From Arthrobacter sp. Soil763 (GTDB lineage: Bacteria > Actinomycetota > Actinomycetes > Actinomycetales > Micrococcaceae), in NCBI RefSeq assembly GCF_001428365.1, contig NZ_LMSH01000003.1, positions 514,477 to 578,476 of the forward strand: a DNA stretch of 64,000 bases. Direction: 5' to 3'. This document shows positions 55,945-63,708 of this stretch, in pieces. The position numbers were made by a program, and so were the translations under genes. Numbering within the stretch: the first letter of the stretch is position 1; each line of letters begins with the position of its first letter. Under the pieces are notes generated by a model. That model searched no databases, was not told where the DNA came from, and saw only the letters and a list, made by a program, of their open reading frames with translations.

Positions 55945-57323
55945 CGCGGGTCCCCGATGTCGATCCGTTCCAGGTGTTCGGGGACCCTGGCCCGCCAGCC
56001 GAGCTCGCGTTTGATCCGGATGCGCAGCGCATCGGCGGCATCCGGCTCACCATGGGTGATGTAGGTCATCCGGGGTTCGCGCGGCGCTGTGCGCATCCAG
56101 GCCAGCAGACCGTCGCAGTCCGCGTGCGCGGACAGGCTTTCCATCTGGATGACCTCGGCCCGGATTTTCACGTCCTCGCCGTAGATCCGCAGTTGCCGCT
56201 CGCCGGCGGCCAGCGTTGCGCCGCGGGTCCCGCCGGCCTGGTAGCCGCTGAGGATGATGGCGTTCTTCGGGTCCGGGCCGTACGCGGCGAGGTGGTGCAG
56301 GATTCTGCCGCCGGTGAGCATGCCGCTGGCGGAGATGATGACCATCGGGCCGCCGCGGAGGTTCAGGAGTTTGGAGTCGTCGACGCTGCGGGTGAGCTTG
56401 GCGACGCTGTACATGTGCGCGTACTCATCCTCCCGAAGCCGGTGTTCCTCGGGGTGCCGCTGGTACATGTCGGAGGCATCGATAGCCATCGGTGAGTTGA
56501 GGAAGACCGGGATGTCCGGGATGGCGTTCTTCCGGCGGAGCCGGGAGAGGTACAGCATGAGCGTCTCGGCGCGTCCGACGGCGAACGCGGCGAACATCAC
56601 CACGCCGCCGCGCTTGGCCACGCGCCGGATGATCTCCCCCAACTGCTTTTCCGGGTCCACAGTTGAGTGCTGCCGGTTGCCGTAGGTCGACTCGGTGACC
56701 AGCACGTCGACGGCGCCCAGCGGCCGCGGCGGCAGCATCAGCGGGTCGTCCGTGCGGCCCAGGTCGCCGGTGAAGTGCACCGACTGGGAGCCGAACCGGA
56801 CGTGGACCTGGGCAGCCCCGAGAATGTGCCCCGCCGGCACGAAGGTCATCTCCATGCCGCCGCCAAGGTCCAGCGGATCGTCGAAGTCCCGGCTCCGGAA
56901 ACTGTCCAGCGACCTGACGGCGTCGGCGGCCGTGTACAGCGGCAGCGCCGGGCTGTGCCTTGACGATCCGCGGTGCGTCGCGTAGCGGGCCTCCTCCTCC
57001 TGGAGGTAGCCGCTGTCCGGCAGGATCAGCTTGCTCAGCTCGGTGGTCCCTTCGGTGGCGTGGACCGGCCCGGTGAATCCGTCGCGGACCAGGGCCGGGA
57101 CGTACCCGGTGTGGTCGAGGTGCGCGTGGGTCAGGACGACGGCGTCAATCGAGCGGGGCGGGACCGGGAAGGGCATCCGGTTGCGTTCGCGGCTGCGCTT
57201 GTAGCCCTGGAAAAGTCCGCAGTCCACGAGGACCCGGCGGCCGCCGGCCTCGAGCAGGTAGCGGGAACCGGTCACGGTGTCGGTGGCACCGAAAAACCGG
57301 AGGGACGGTCGCTCATGTTTCAT
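55941..57323 (-). CDS. Metallo-beta-lactamase-fold RNA exonuclease (beta-CASP family)
   Basis: A 460-residue member of the CPSF-like group of beta-CASP ribonucleases. Zinc motif HxHxDH is LTHAHLDHTGYV (about 66-77). Further ligands are seen in VPAGHILGAAQVH, HFTGDLGR and SAHADCDGLL. The beta-CASP insert (FAVGRAETLMLYLSRL, MAIDASDMY) and the terminal ITHGEPDAADAL are intact. ATG 57323 has GGAGG 5 nt upstream. It is encoded with an esterase-like protein and near a tandem Usp, a grouping seen in stress loci. Confidence 0.92.
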   Translation of the reverse strand: MKHERPSLRFFGATDTVTGSRYLLEAGGRRVLVDCGLFQGYKRSRERNRMPFPVPPRSIDAVVLTHAHLDHTGYVPALVRDGFTGPVHATEGTTELSKLILPDSGYLQEEEARYATHRGSSRHSPALPLYTAADAVRSLDSFRSRDFDDPLDLGGGMEMTFVPAGHILGAAQVHVRFGSQSVHFTGDLGRTDDPLMLPPRPLGAVDVLVTESTYGNRQHSTVDPEKQLGEIIRRVAKRGGVVMFAAFAVGRAETLMLYLSRLRRKNAIPDIPVFLNSPMAIDASDMYQRHPEEHRLREDEYAHMYSVAKLTRSVDDSKLLNLRGGPMVIISASGMLTGGRILHHLAAYGPDPKNAIILSGYQAGGTRGATLAAGERQLRIYGEDVKIRAEVIQMESLSAHADCDGLLAWMRTAPREPRMTYITHGEPDAADALRIRIKRELGWRARVPEHLERIDIGDPR

Positions 57324-57547
57324 GGTGCCTCCGTTTCGGAGTCCGTCAAGGCCACCATCCGCGCATTCGCGCACCCGACCTAGGGCCGAAAGTCACGAGC
57401 CCCGGCCAGGGCCTGCACCGGGATCCCCAGGTTCCGCGCCGGGACGCCAGGGGCCGCGCCGGTAGGATTTTTGGTGGCCGGTCTTTGAGCCGGCCTCCGA
57501 GCGGAGCGGGACAGTGCGCTGCGCCGGGCCAGCTGCAAGGACGGCGC

Positions 57548-59305
57548 ATGACTATGAAATCCACCCCGGTCACCGGGACCCCCGGGCACCCCTGGGCCGA
57601 CCGTCCCTGGACCCGGTACTACGGTCCCGGCGTCCGTGCCGACTTGCCGCTGCCCAAGGGGTCCCTGGTGGACCTGATGGACGCCTCGGTCCGCCGCTTC
57701 GGGGGCCGGACCGCGCTGGAGTTCTTCGGGGCCCGGACAAGTTACCGGGAGCTGGGACGGCTGATCAACCGGGCTGCCGAGGGGCTGCGGAAGCTGGGCG
57801 TGAAGCCCGGCGACCGGGTGGCCCTGGTGTTGCCGAACTGCCCGCAGCACGTGGTCGCCTTCCACGCGGCGCTGCGGCTAGGCGCCGTCGTGGTGGAGCA
57901 CAACCCCCTTTATACGGACCGGGAGCTGCGCCACCAGTTCGAGGACCACGGTGCCGCGGTCGCCGTCGTCTGGGACAAGGCGGTGGACCGGGTGCTGCAG
58001 CTGCCGGCCGACGTCGGGCTGCGGAAAGTCGTCTCGGTGGACCTGATCTCCGCGATGCCGCTGGGCAAACGGCTAGCCCTGCGGCTGCCGCTCCCCGCCG
58101 CGCGTAAGGCCCGGGCCGCGCTGTCCGCCGGCACGCCGTCGGCCCGGCACGGCAGCGCGGACCGGACGGTCCTGCCGTGGGACCGGCTGCTTGACGCCGG
58201 CGAGCTGCGGAAGCGGCACCCCCGGCCGGCTGCGACAGACCTGGCGGCGCTCCAGTACACCAGCGGCACCACCGGGGCACCCAAGGGGGCCATGCTCACG
58301 CACGCAAACCTGCAGGCCAACGCCGCGCAGGGCCGGGCATGGGTTCCCGGGCTCAAAGACGGGCGTGAGACCGTTTATGCGGTGCTTCCCATGTTCCACG
58401 CGTACGGGCTGACCTTGTGCATGACGTTCGCGCTGAGTATCGGCGCCAAGCTGGTTCTCTTCCCCAAGTTCGACGCCGACCTGGTGCTGAAAGCGCACCG
58501 GAAATCACCGGCGACGTTCCTGCCCGCCGTCCCGCCGATTTACGACCGGATCGCGGCCGCGGCCGCGCGGCAAAACGTCAGCCTGCGCAGCATCCGCTAC
58601 GCCATCTCCGGGGCGATGAACCTGCCGGTCGCCACCGTGGAGACCTGGGAGAAGGCGACCGGTGGGCACCTGATCGAAGGGTACGGGCTCACCGAGACCT
58701 CCCCCATCTCGCTGGGCAACCCGTTCGGCCCGAGCCGCAAGCCGGGCACCGTGGGCGTGCCGTTCCCGCTGACCGATATCCGGGTGGTGGACCCGCGCGA
58801 CGTGCGGATCGACCGGGCCCAAGGTGAAGCCGGCGAGCTGCTCATCCGCGGCCCCCAGGTGTTTGCCGGGTATTGGAACCGGCCGCAGGAAACCGAGGAC
58901 GCCCTGCTCGAGGGCGGCTGGTTCCGGACCGGGGACATCGTCTCCGTGGACAAGGACTACTTCGTCACGGTCCGCGACCGGATCAAGGAACTGATCATCA
59001 CCGGCGGCTTCAACGTCTCGCCGACCGAAGTGGAAGAGGTCCTGGCCGAGTGCCCCGGCATCGCGGAGGTCTCGGTGGTGGGCCTGCCCCGGGCCGGCGG
59101 CGGGGAGGACGTCGTGGCCGCCGTCGTGCCGGTCCCGGGCACCACCCTCCGGACGGAGGCCGTGCGGGAGTTCGCCCGCGCGCACCTGGCGGCCTACAAG
59201 GTGCCCCGGCGGGTCGCGGTCATGGACAAGCTGCCGCGGTCCCTGATCGGCAAGGTCCTGCGCCGCGAGATCCAGGACCAGCTGGTGGCCGGCCGGCAGG
59301 GCTGA
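57548..59305 (+). CDS. Long-chain fatty acid-CoA ligase (AMP-binding enzyme)
   Basis: Activates a fatty acid to acyl-CoA through an acyl-adenylate. The 585-residue product has the P-loop-like YTSGTTGAPKGAMLTHANL (about 238-256), GYGLTETSP, the hinge region GWFRTGDIVSVDKDYF, VRDRIKELIITGGFNVSP and the C-terminal catalytic Lys in LPRSLIGKVLRRE. The ATG at 57548 has AAGGA 8 nt upstream; the frame extends further but without family similarity. It is divergent from the beta-CASP gene and followed 143 bp later by the molybdenum oxidoreductase. Confidence 0.93.
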   Translation: MTMKSTPVTGTPGHPWADRPWTRYYGPGVRADLPLPKGSLVDLMDASVRRFGGRTALEFFGARTSYRELGRLINRAAEGLRKLGVKPGDRVALVLPNCPQHVVAFHAALRLGAVVVEHNPLYTDRELRHQFEDHGAAVAVVWDKAVDRVLQLPADVGLRKVVSVDLISAMPLGKRLALRLPLPAARKARAALSAGTPSARHGSADRTVLPWDRLLDAGELRKRHPRPAATDLAALQYTSGTTGAPKGAMLTHANLQANAAQGRAWVPGLKDGRETVYAVLPMFHAYGLTLCMTFALSIGAKLVLFPKFDADLVLKAHRKSPATFLPAVPPIYDRIAAAAARQNVSLRSIRYAISGAMNLPVATVETWEKATGGHLIEGYGLTETSPISLGNPFGPSRKPGTVGVPFPLTDIRVVDPRDVRIDRAQGEAGELLIRGPQVFAGYWNRPQETEDALLEGGWFRTGDIVSVDKDYFVTVRDRIKELIITGGFNVSPTEVEEVLAECPGIAEVSVVGLPRAGGGEDVVAAVVPVPGTTLRTEAVREFARAHLAAYKVPRRVAVMDKLPRSLIGKVLRREIQDQLVAGRQG

Positions 59306-59416
59306 CGACGCCGGCGCCGGATGCCGTGAGATTGCTTGCGGCGCTCCGGGCAAGCTGGTAGGCCGGTAATAGTCGGGCAGGTAGGGTGCCTAGAGGTAGT
59401 TGTGCCGGCCGCCGGG

Positions 59417-59436
59417 TCTCCGGGGGCAACCGGAGA
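59417..59436 (+). other. Small stem-loop before the molybdenum oxidoreductase gene
   Basis: TCTCCGG and CCGGAGA form a perfect 7-bp stem with a 6-nt loop, ending just before the AAGGGAAG ribosome-binding site. It does not match the Moco riboswitch as far as can be judged by eye. Confidence 0.35.
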
Positions 59437-59448
59437 AGGGAAGTTGTC

Positions 59449-61806
59449 GTGACTCGTAAGACTCCGCGCGTGGAGGAAACCAGCGAAAAGGACATCGAAG
59501 TCGGCGACGGGCCGAAGCATTGGGCCGCCGGCGTCCCCGGCGTCTATCACTCGATGAAGCCGGCCATTGAACACATGGGCGTCAACCGGACCCGCAAGAC
59601 GGTCATGAAGATGAACCAGAAGGACGGCTTCGACTGCCCCAGCTGCGCCTGGCCGGATCCGCACCACCGCAAGGCCTTCGAATTCTGCGAGAACGGCGCC
59701 AAGGCGGTCACCTGGGAGGCGACCCCGGTGGTGATTCCGACGTCGTTCTGGGCCGAGAACTCAGTCAGTTCGCTGCGGAACCATTCCGACTACTGGCTCG
59801 GCATGCAGGGGCGGCTCACCGAGCCGGTCTACAAGGCCGCCGGCGAGGATCACTACAAGCCGGTCAGCTGGGACGACGCGATCCGGATCATCACCGAGAA
59901 GCTCAAGGGCCTCGACTCCCCCGACGAGGCGGCGTTCTACACCAGCGGACGGACGTCCAACGAGGCCGCCTTCCTGTACCAGCTGATGGTGCGCGGCTAC
60001 GGGACCAACAACCTGCCGGACTGCTCGAACATGTGCCACGAGTCCTCGGGCTGGGCCATGGGGCAGACGATCGGCATCGGCAAGGCCACGGTCAACTTCG
60101 ATGATTATGCCGACGCGGACCTGATCATCATCATGGGCCAGAACCCGGGCACCAACCATCCGCGCATGCTCACCGAACTGGAGAACTGCAAGGAGAACGG
60201 CGGTGAAATTGTCGCCGTCAACCCGCTGCCCGAGTCGGGCCTGCACCGGTACAAGAACCCGCAGAAGGTCAAGGGCATCATTGGCCGCGGTACGCCGATC
60301 GCGGACCAGTTCATGCACATCCGCATCGGCGGAGACATGGCACTGCTGCAGGCCGTCTCCAAGCGCGTGCTCGACGCCGAGGCCAAGAACCCCGGCACCG
60401 TCCTGGACCACGCCTTCCTGGCCGAACACTGCGAGGGGCTCGAGGAGCTCAAGGAGCACCTGGCCATGCTCGACGAACAGGCGGTGCTGGAGGCAACCGG
60501 GCTCCGCAGCGAGGAAATCGACGAGCTCGCCGCCCGCTACCTGAAGGCCGACAAGGTCATCATCACGTGGGCCATGGGCATCACCCAGCAGAAAAAGGGC
60601 GTCGCGACGATCAAGGAGATCATCAACCTGCTGCTGCTGCGCGGCAACATGGGCAAGCCCGGCGCCGGCGCCTCCCCGATCCGCGGCCACTCCAACGTCC
60701 AGGGCGACCGGACCATGGGCATCTGGGAGCAGATGCCGCAGTCGTTCATGGACGCCCTCTCCGAGGAGTTCGGCTTCGAGCCGCCCCGTGAGCACGGCGT
60801 GGACGCCGTCGAGACGATCAACCGGATGCAGGAAGGAGCGATCAAGGTCTTCATGGCCATGGGCGGGAACTTCGTCGCGGCCATGTCGGACACGAACGCC
60901 GCCGAGTCGGCGATGGCCGGGACGGACCTGACCATCCAGGTCTCCACCAAGCTCAACCGGTCGCACGTCGTCACCGGCGCCGAGGCCCTCATCCTCCCCA
61001 CCATGGGCCGGAGCGAAATCGACATCCAGGAATCCGGCGAACAGTTCGTCTCGGTCGAGGATACCGTCTGCGCGGTCCACCCCTCCTGTGGCAGCGTCGA
61101 GCCGGTCTCCCACCACCTGCTTTCCGAACCGGCCATCATCAGCCGGCTCGGCAAGGCCCTCGTGGGCGACAAAATCAAGGCCGACTGGGACGGCTACGAA
61201 AAGAACTACGACCTGATCCGGGACCACATCTCCCGGGTCGTGGGCGGCTGCGAGGACTACAACGAGCGGATCCGCCAGGAGGGCGGCTTCATCCTCGCCA
61301 ACGGCCCGCGCGATTCGCGCACGTTCCCGACGCCGACCGGCAAGGCGGTGCTGACGGTCAACGAGCTCGAACACGTCGAACGGCCCGAGGGCACCCTGAT
61401 CCTGCAGAGCATGCGCTCCCACGATCAGTTCAACACCACCATCTACGGGCACAACGACCGCTACCGGGGCATCAAGAAGGGCCGCCACGTGGTCTTCATC
61501 AACCCGGATGACATCGAGGAACTCGGGCTCGCGGACGGGTTGTTTGTTGACATCCACGGCCAGTACCAGGACGGCGTCGACCGTGTGCTGCGCAAGTTCC
61601 GAGTGGTCTCCTACCCGACCGCCCGCGGCTGCGCCGCCGCGTACTACCCGGAAGCGAACGTCCTGGTGCCGTTGAACCACACGGCCGAGGGCAGCAACAC
61701 CCCGGTGTCCAAGGCCGTCATCGTCCGGCTCGAACCCAGCCTGGACCAGTCCCCGGACAGCCCGGCCCGGCTGCACGCGGCCCCGGGCGTCCCCACCCCG
61801 GCCTAG
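59449..61806 (+). CDS. FdhF/YdeP-family molybdopterin oxidoreductase
   Basis: A 785-residue bis-MGD molybdenum enzyme of the YdeP type, related to formate dehydrogenase H but of unproven substrate; E. coli YdeP is linked to acid resistance. Hallmarks are GFDCPSCAWPDP (cysteines for an Fe-S cluster), CENGAKAVTWE, YTSGRTSNEAAFLYQL, the Cys-containing CSNMCHESSGWAMG, IMGQNPGTNHPRML, RGHSNVQGDRTMGI and SHDQFNTTIYGHNDRYRG. No twin-arginine signal is present, so it is cytoplasmic. GTG 59449 is preceded by AAGGGAAG. It ends before repeat cluster C. Confidence 0.93.
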   Translation: MTRKTPRVEETSEKDIEVGDGPKHWAAGVPGVYHSMKPAIEHMGVNRTRKTVMKMNQKDGFDCPSCAWPDPHHRKAFEFCENGAKAVTWEATPVVIPTSFWAENSVSSLRNHSDYWLGMQGRLTEPVYKAAGEDHYKPVSWDDAIRIITEKLKGLDSPDEAAFYTSGRTSNEAAFLYQLMVRGYGTNNLPDCSNMCHESSGWAMGQTIGIGKATVNFDDYADADLIIIMGQNPGTNHPRMLTELENCKENGGEIVAVNPLPESGLHRYKNPQKVKGIIGRGTPIADQFMHIRIGGDMALLQAVSKRVLDAEAKNPGTVLDHAFLAEHCEGLEELKEHLAMLDEQAVLEATGLRSEEIDELAARYLKADKVIITWAMGITQQKKGVATIKEIINLLLLRGNMGKPGAGASPIRGHSNVQGDRTMGIWEQMPQSFMDALSEEFGFEPPREHGVDAVETINRMQEGAIKVFMAMGGNFVAAMSDTNAAESAMAGTDLTIQVSTKLNRSHVVTGAEALILPTMGRSEIDIQESGEQFVSVEDTVCAVHPSCGSVEPVSHHLLSEPAIISRLGKALVGDKIKADWDGYEKNYDLIRDHISRVVGGCEDYNERIRQEGGFILANGPRDSRTFPTPTGKAVLTVNELEHVERPEGTLILQSMRSHDQFNTTIYGHNDRYRGIKKGRHVVFINPDDIEELGLADGLFVDIHGQYQDGVDRVLRKFRVVSYPTARGCAAAYYPEANVLVPLNHTAEGSNTPVSKAVIVRLEPSLDQSPDSPARLHAAPGVPTPA

Positions 61807-61864
61807 GCGAGGGCCCCGGGCGGGGAAGGGGCTCCGGGCGGGGCCGGCACACGTTCGGCCCGCC

Positions 61865-61942
61865 GGACATGCCCGTCCGTCGCCGCCAGGAGTGGACATA
61901 ACGCGACATGCCCATCCCCAGGTCTCGCGAATGAGCATGTCC
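61865..61942. repeat. 78-bp triple-dyad element, copy C1
   Basis: Begins GGACATGCCC and ends GAGCATGTCC. The imperfect central dyad is GGACATAACGCGACATGCCC. It is identical over all 78 bp to C2. Confidence 0.85.
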
Positions 61943-61980
61943 GGTCCTCGGCTGGGTCACACCACGAGCGGGGCACCGCC

Positions 61981-62058
61981 GGACATGCCCGTCCGTCGCC
62001 GCCAGGAGTGGACATAACGCGACATGCCCATCCCCAGGTCTCGCGAATGAGCATGTCC
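61981..62058. repeat. 78-bp triple-dyad element, copy C2
   Basis: Perfect copy of C1, 116 bp further on. The 38-bp spacer between them is unrelated to the element. Confidence 0.85.
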
Positions 62059-62095
62059 GATTAAGGTAAGGGCCTGCGGACGGGGCCCGGCACGC

Positions 62096-62135
62096 AGGAA
62101 GGCCGCGTCCCAACGGGGCGCGGCCTTCCTTTGTG
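62096..62135. terminator. Hairpin terminator between the convergent oxidoreductase and DUF6457 genes
   Basis: Arms 62096-62107 and 62119-62130 form a perfect 12-bp stem followed by TTGTG on the plus strand. Confidence 0.75.
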
Positions 62136-62160
62136 TGCTGCAGTTTGTGCGGTGCAGGTG

Positions 62161-62478
62161 CTACTGGGCGCGCTTGGCCCAGCCCTTTTCGTCCGGGCCG
62201 CCGGACTCGCCGTGTTCGCACAGTTCCATGACCTTGTCGGACGCGGCGTGGACCGCTTCCTGAGTGCTCTTGCGGCCGTTGGTGGCCGCGGTTCCCGCCG
62301 CGAAGCCGACAATGAACGCGCTGATGGCGTCCGCGTGGGGCCCGACGGCCTTCCGGGACTCCTCCGCGACCTCGACGATTTTCTCGTGGTCGACTTCCAG
62401 GTCCAGGATCTGCAACGCCTGGATCAGGCGGGCACTCCAGTGCCGCAGCGCGCTGTCTTCATCTCGGGGCAAAGTCAT
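62161..62478 (-). CDS. DUF6457 domain-containing protein
   Basis: A 105-residue helical protein. The core LDLEVDHEKIVEVAEESR and the conserved ISAFIVGFAAGTAA resemble the DUF6457 domain, which in actinobacteria often occurs fused or adjacent to MobA-type molybdopterin guanylyltransferases. Together with the YdeP-type enzyme next door this suggests a link to molybdenum cofactor handling. That is an inference from context; no catalytic motif is visible. ATG 62478 has GAGGAG upstream. Confidence 0.72.
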   Translation of the reverse strand: MTLPRDEDSALRHWSARLIQALQILDLEVDHEKIVEVAEESRKAVGPHADAISAFIVGFAAGTAATNGRKSTQEAVHAASDKVMELCEHGESGGPDEKGWAKRAQ

Positions 62479-62609
62479 GGGCTACTCCTCTAGTCAGGTG
62501 CTGCTCCGGCAGGTACCGGTCGATCCGCTGTCCCTCAAGGGGTAGCACCGATTCCGGCCAACGTGCAACGCGACACAGGCACCCGGGCCAACTAGCCGGT
62601 CCCCCGGGC

Positions 62610-63590
62610 TCAGCTCCACAAAGCGACGTGGAACTTCGAGCCCCGGCGCTCCAGTCCGCGGGAACCGCCGGGCGCGACCATCGCCGCCGTGGCGTCGGCG
62701 GTGGCGACGAAGCGCTTCAGCGCCCTGGCCATGGTCGTGGTCCGGTGCTGGTCCAGGGTGCTGGCCCACCACAGGCCCGGCACCGGTGTCCCGGCCACCG
62801 GCACCCGCACCAGGGAGCCGCCCACGATTTCCGGCCGGACAACGTGGCCCAGGGCCAGCATGAGCCCCTCGCCCGCCCGCACGGCCGCCAGGGCGTCGGT
62901 TTCGCTGCTGAGCCGGATGACCTCCGGCGCCGCGCGGCGGGCCGCGAGCCAACGGCCCTCCTCCGAGCTGGCCAGGATGCCCGCCGGGCCGGCGAACCAC
63001 GGCCTTCGCGGCAGGCGTTCGACGGCGGCCGGGACCTGCAGGCGGCCCAGCGGATCCTTCGCCGCCGCGACGAGGACCCGCTGGTAGCGCAGGAATGGAA
63101 CGGAGTCGATGCCGGGAACCGCGGCCGGGCTCCCGCCGGGCGACGGCGGCCTGGCACCCAGGGCGATGTCATAGGCCCGTTCCAGCAGCAGCGCGGCGAG
63201 CTCCTCGGCGGGTTCGGCCACCACATCCACCGATGCGCCGGGGAACCGGCGGGTAAACAAGTCCAGCAACCGCCCGGCGGCGTGTTCGGCAAAGGGTGCG
63301 GTGGCCGCGATCCTCAGCCGCCCGGCGTCGTTCGTGGCGTTTGCGACCTCCCAGCGGGCCTGGTCGGCGAGGCCGACGATGTCCTGCGCGTAGTCGGCCA
63401 GGGCCCGGCCACCGGGGGTCAGCGCGATGCCGCCCGCTGACCGCGTGAACAAGGGATCGCCGAGGTCCTGGCGGAGCGCCGCCAGCGCGGCCGAGACCGC
63501 GGGCTCGCTGACTCCAAGCGCTGCCGCAGCCGCGTGCAGCGAGCCCAGGCGTGCCACCAGCGCAAACGTCCGCAACTGGCTCAGCGTCAT
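62610..63590 (-). CDS. LysR-family transcriptional regulator
   Basis: A 326-residue LysR protein. The N-terminal helix-turn-helix is MTLSQLRTFALVARLGSLHA followed by AAAALGVSEPAVSAALAAL; an effector-binding domain fills residues ~90-300. It is divergent from a CoxM-type gene, the usual position for an activator of a molybdenum hydroxylase (CO or xanthine dehydrogenase-like) cluster. An inverted repeat at 63601-63620 abuts its start. The alternative GTG at 63596 adds two residues. Confidence 0.9.
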   Translation of the reverse strand: MTLSQLRTFALVARLGSLHAAAAALGVSEPAVSAALAALRQDLGDPLFTRSAGGIALTPGGRALADYAQDIVGLADQARWEVANATNDAGRLRIAATAPFAEHAAGRLLDLFTRRFPGASVDVVAEPAEELAALLLERAYDIALGARPPSPGGSPAAVPGIDSVPFLRYQRVLVAAAKDPLGRLQVPAAVERLPRRPWFAGPAGILASSEEGRWLAARRAAPEVIRLSSETDALAAVRAGEGLMLALGHVVRPEIVGGSLVRVPVAGTPVPGLWWASTLDQHRTTTMARALKRFVATADATAAMVAPGGSRGLERRGSKFHVALWS

Positions 63591-63600
63591 CGGCACGGGC

Positions 63601-63620
63601 TCATAACCTTTCGCTTATGA
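63601..63620. promoter_or_regulatory. LysR-type operator candidate
   Basis: TCATAA (63601-63606) and TTATGA (63615-63620) are a perfect inverted repeat spaced 8 nt, containing the T-N11-A pattern of LysR sites. A TTGACA at 63626-63631 directed toward the CoxM-type gene follows immediately, as expected for activation from a site just upstream of the -35. Confidence 0.6.
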
Positions 63621-63708
63621 CGATATTGACACCCCCTTCGGGCCGGGGCAAGACTGGCCTCAATCGGCGCCCTGCGACGTTGCCGGCGCCTTGGAGTGAG
63701 GTGGGACT

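Larger units (their letters stand above)
61807..62160. other. Intergenic region with repeat cluster C and a terminator
   Basis: The 354 bp between the convergent oxidoreductase and DUF6457 genes carry two identical 78-bp elements and a hairpin terminator. Open frames reading through the repeats are judged non-coding. Confidence 0.7.

Noticed and set aside
59390-59448. Moco or other riboswitch before the YdeP-type gene
   Set aside because: Only one short stem is visible and no conserved riboswitch core could be recognised.
61803-62054. Minus-strand open frames starting MLIRETWGWACRVMS in both cluster C copies
   Set aside because: Identical because the DNA copies are identical; 78 is divisible by three, which keeps the frame open by chance.
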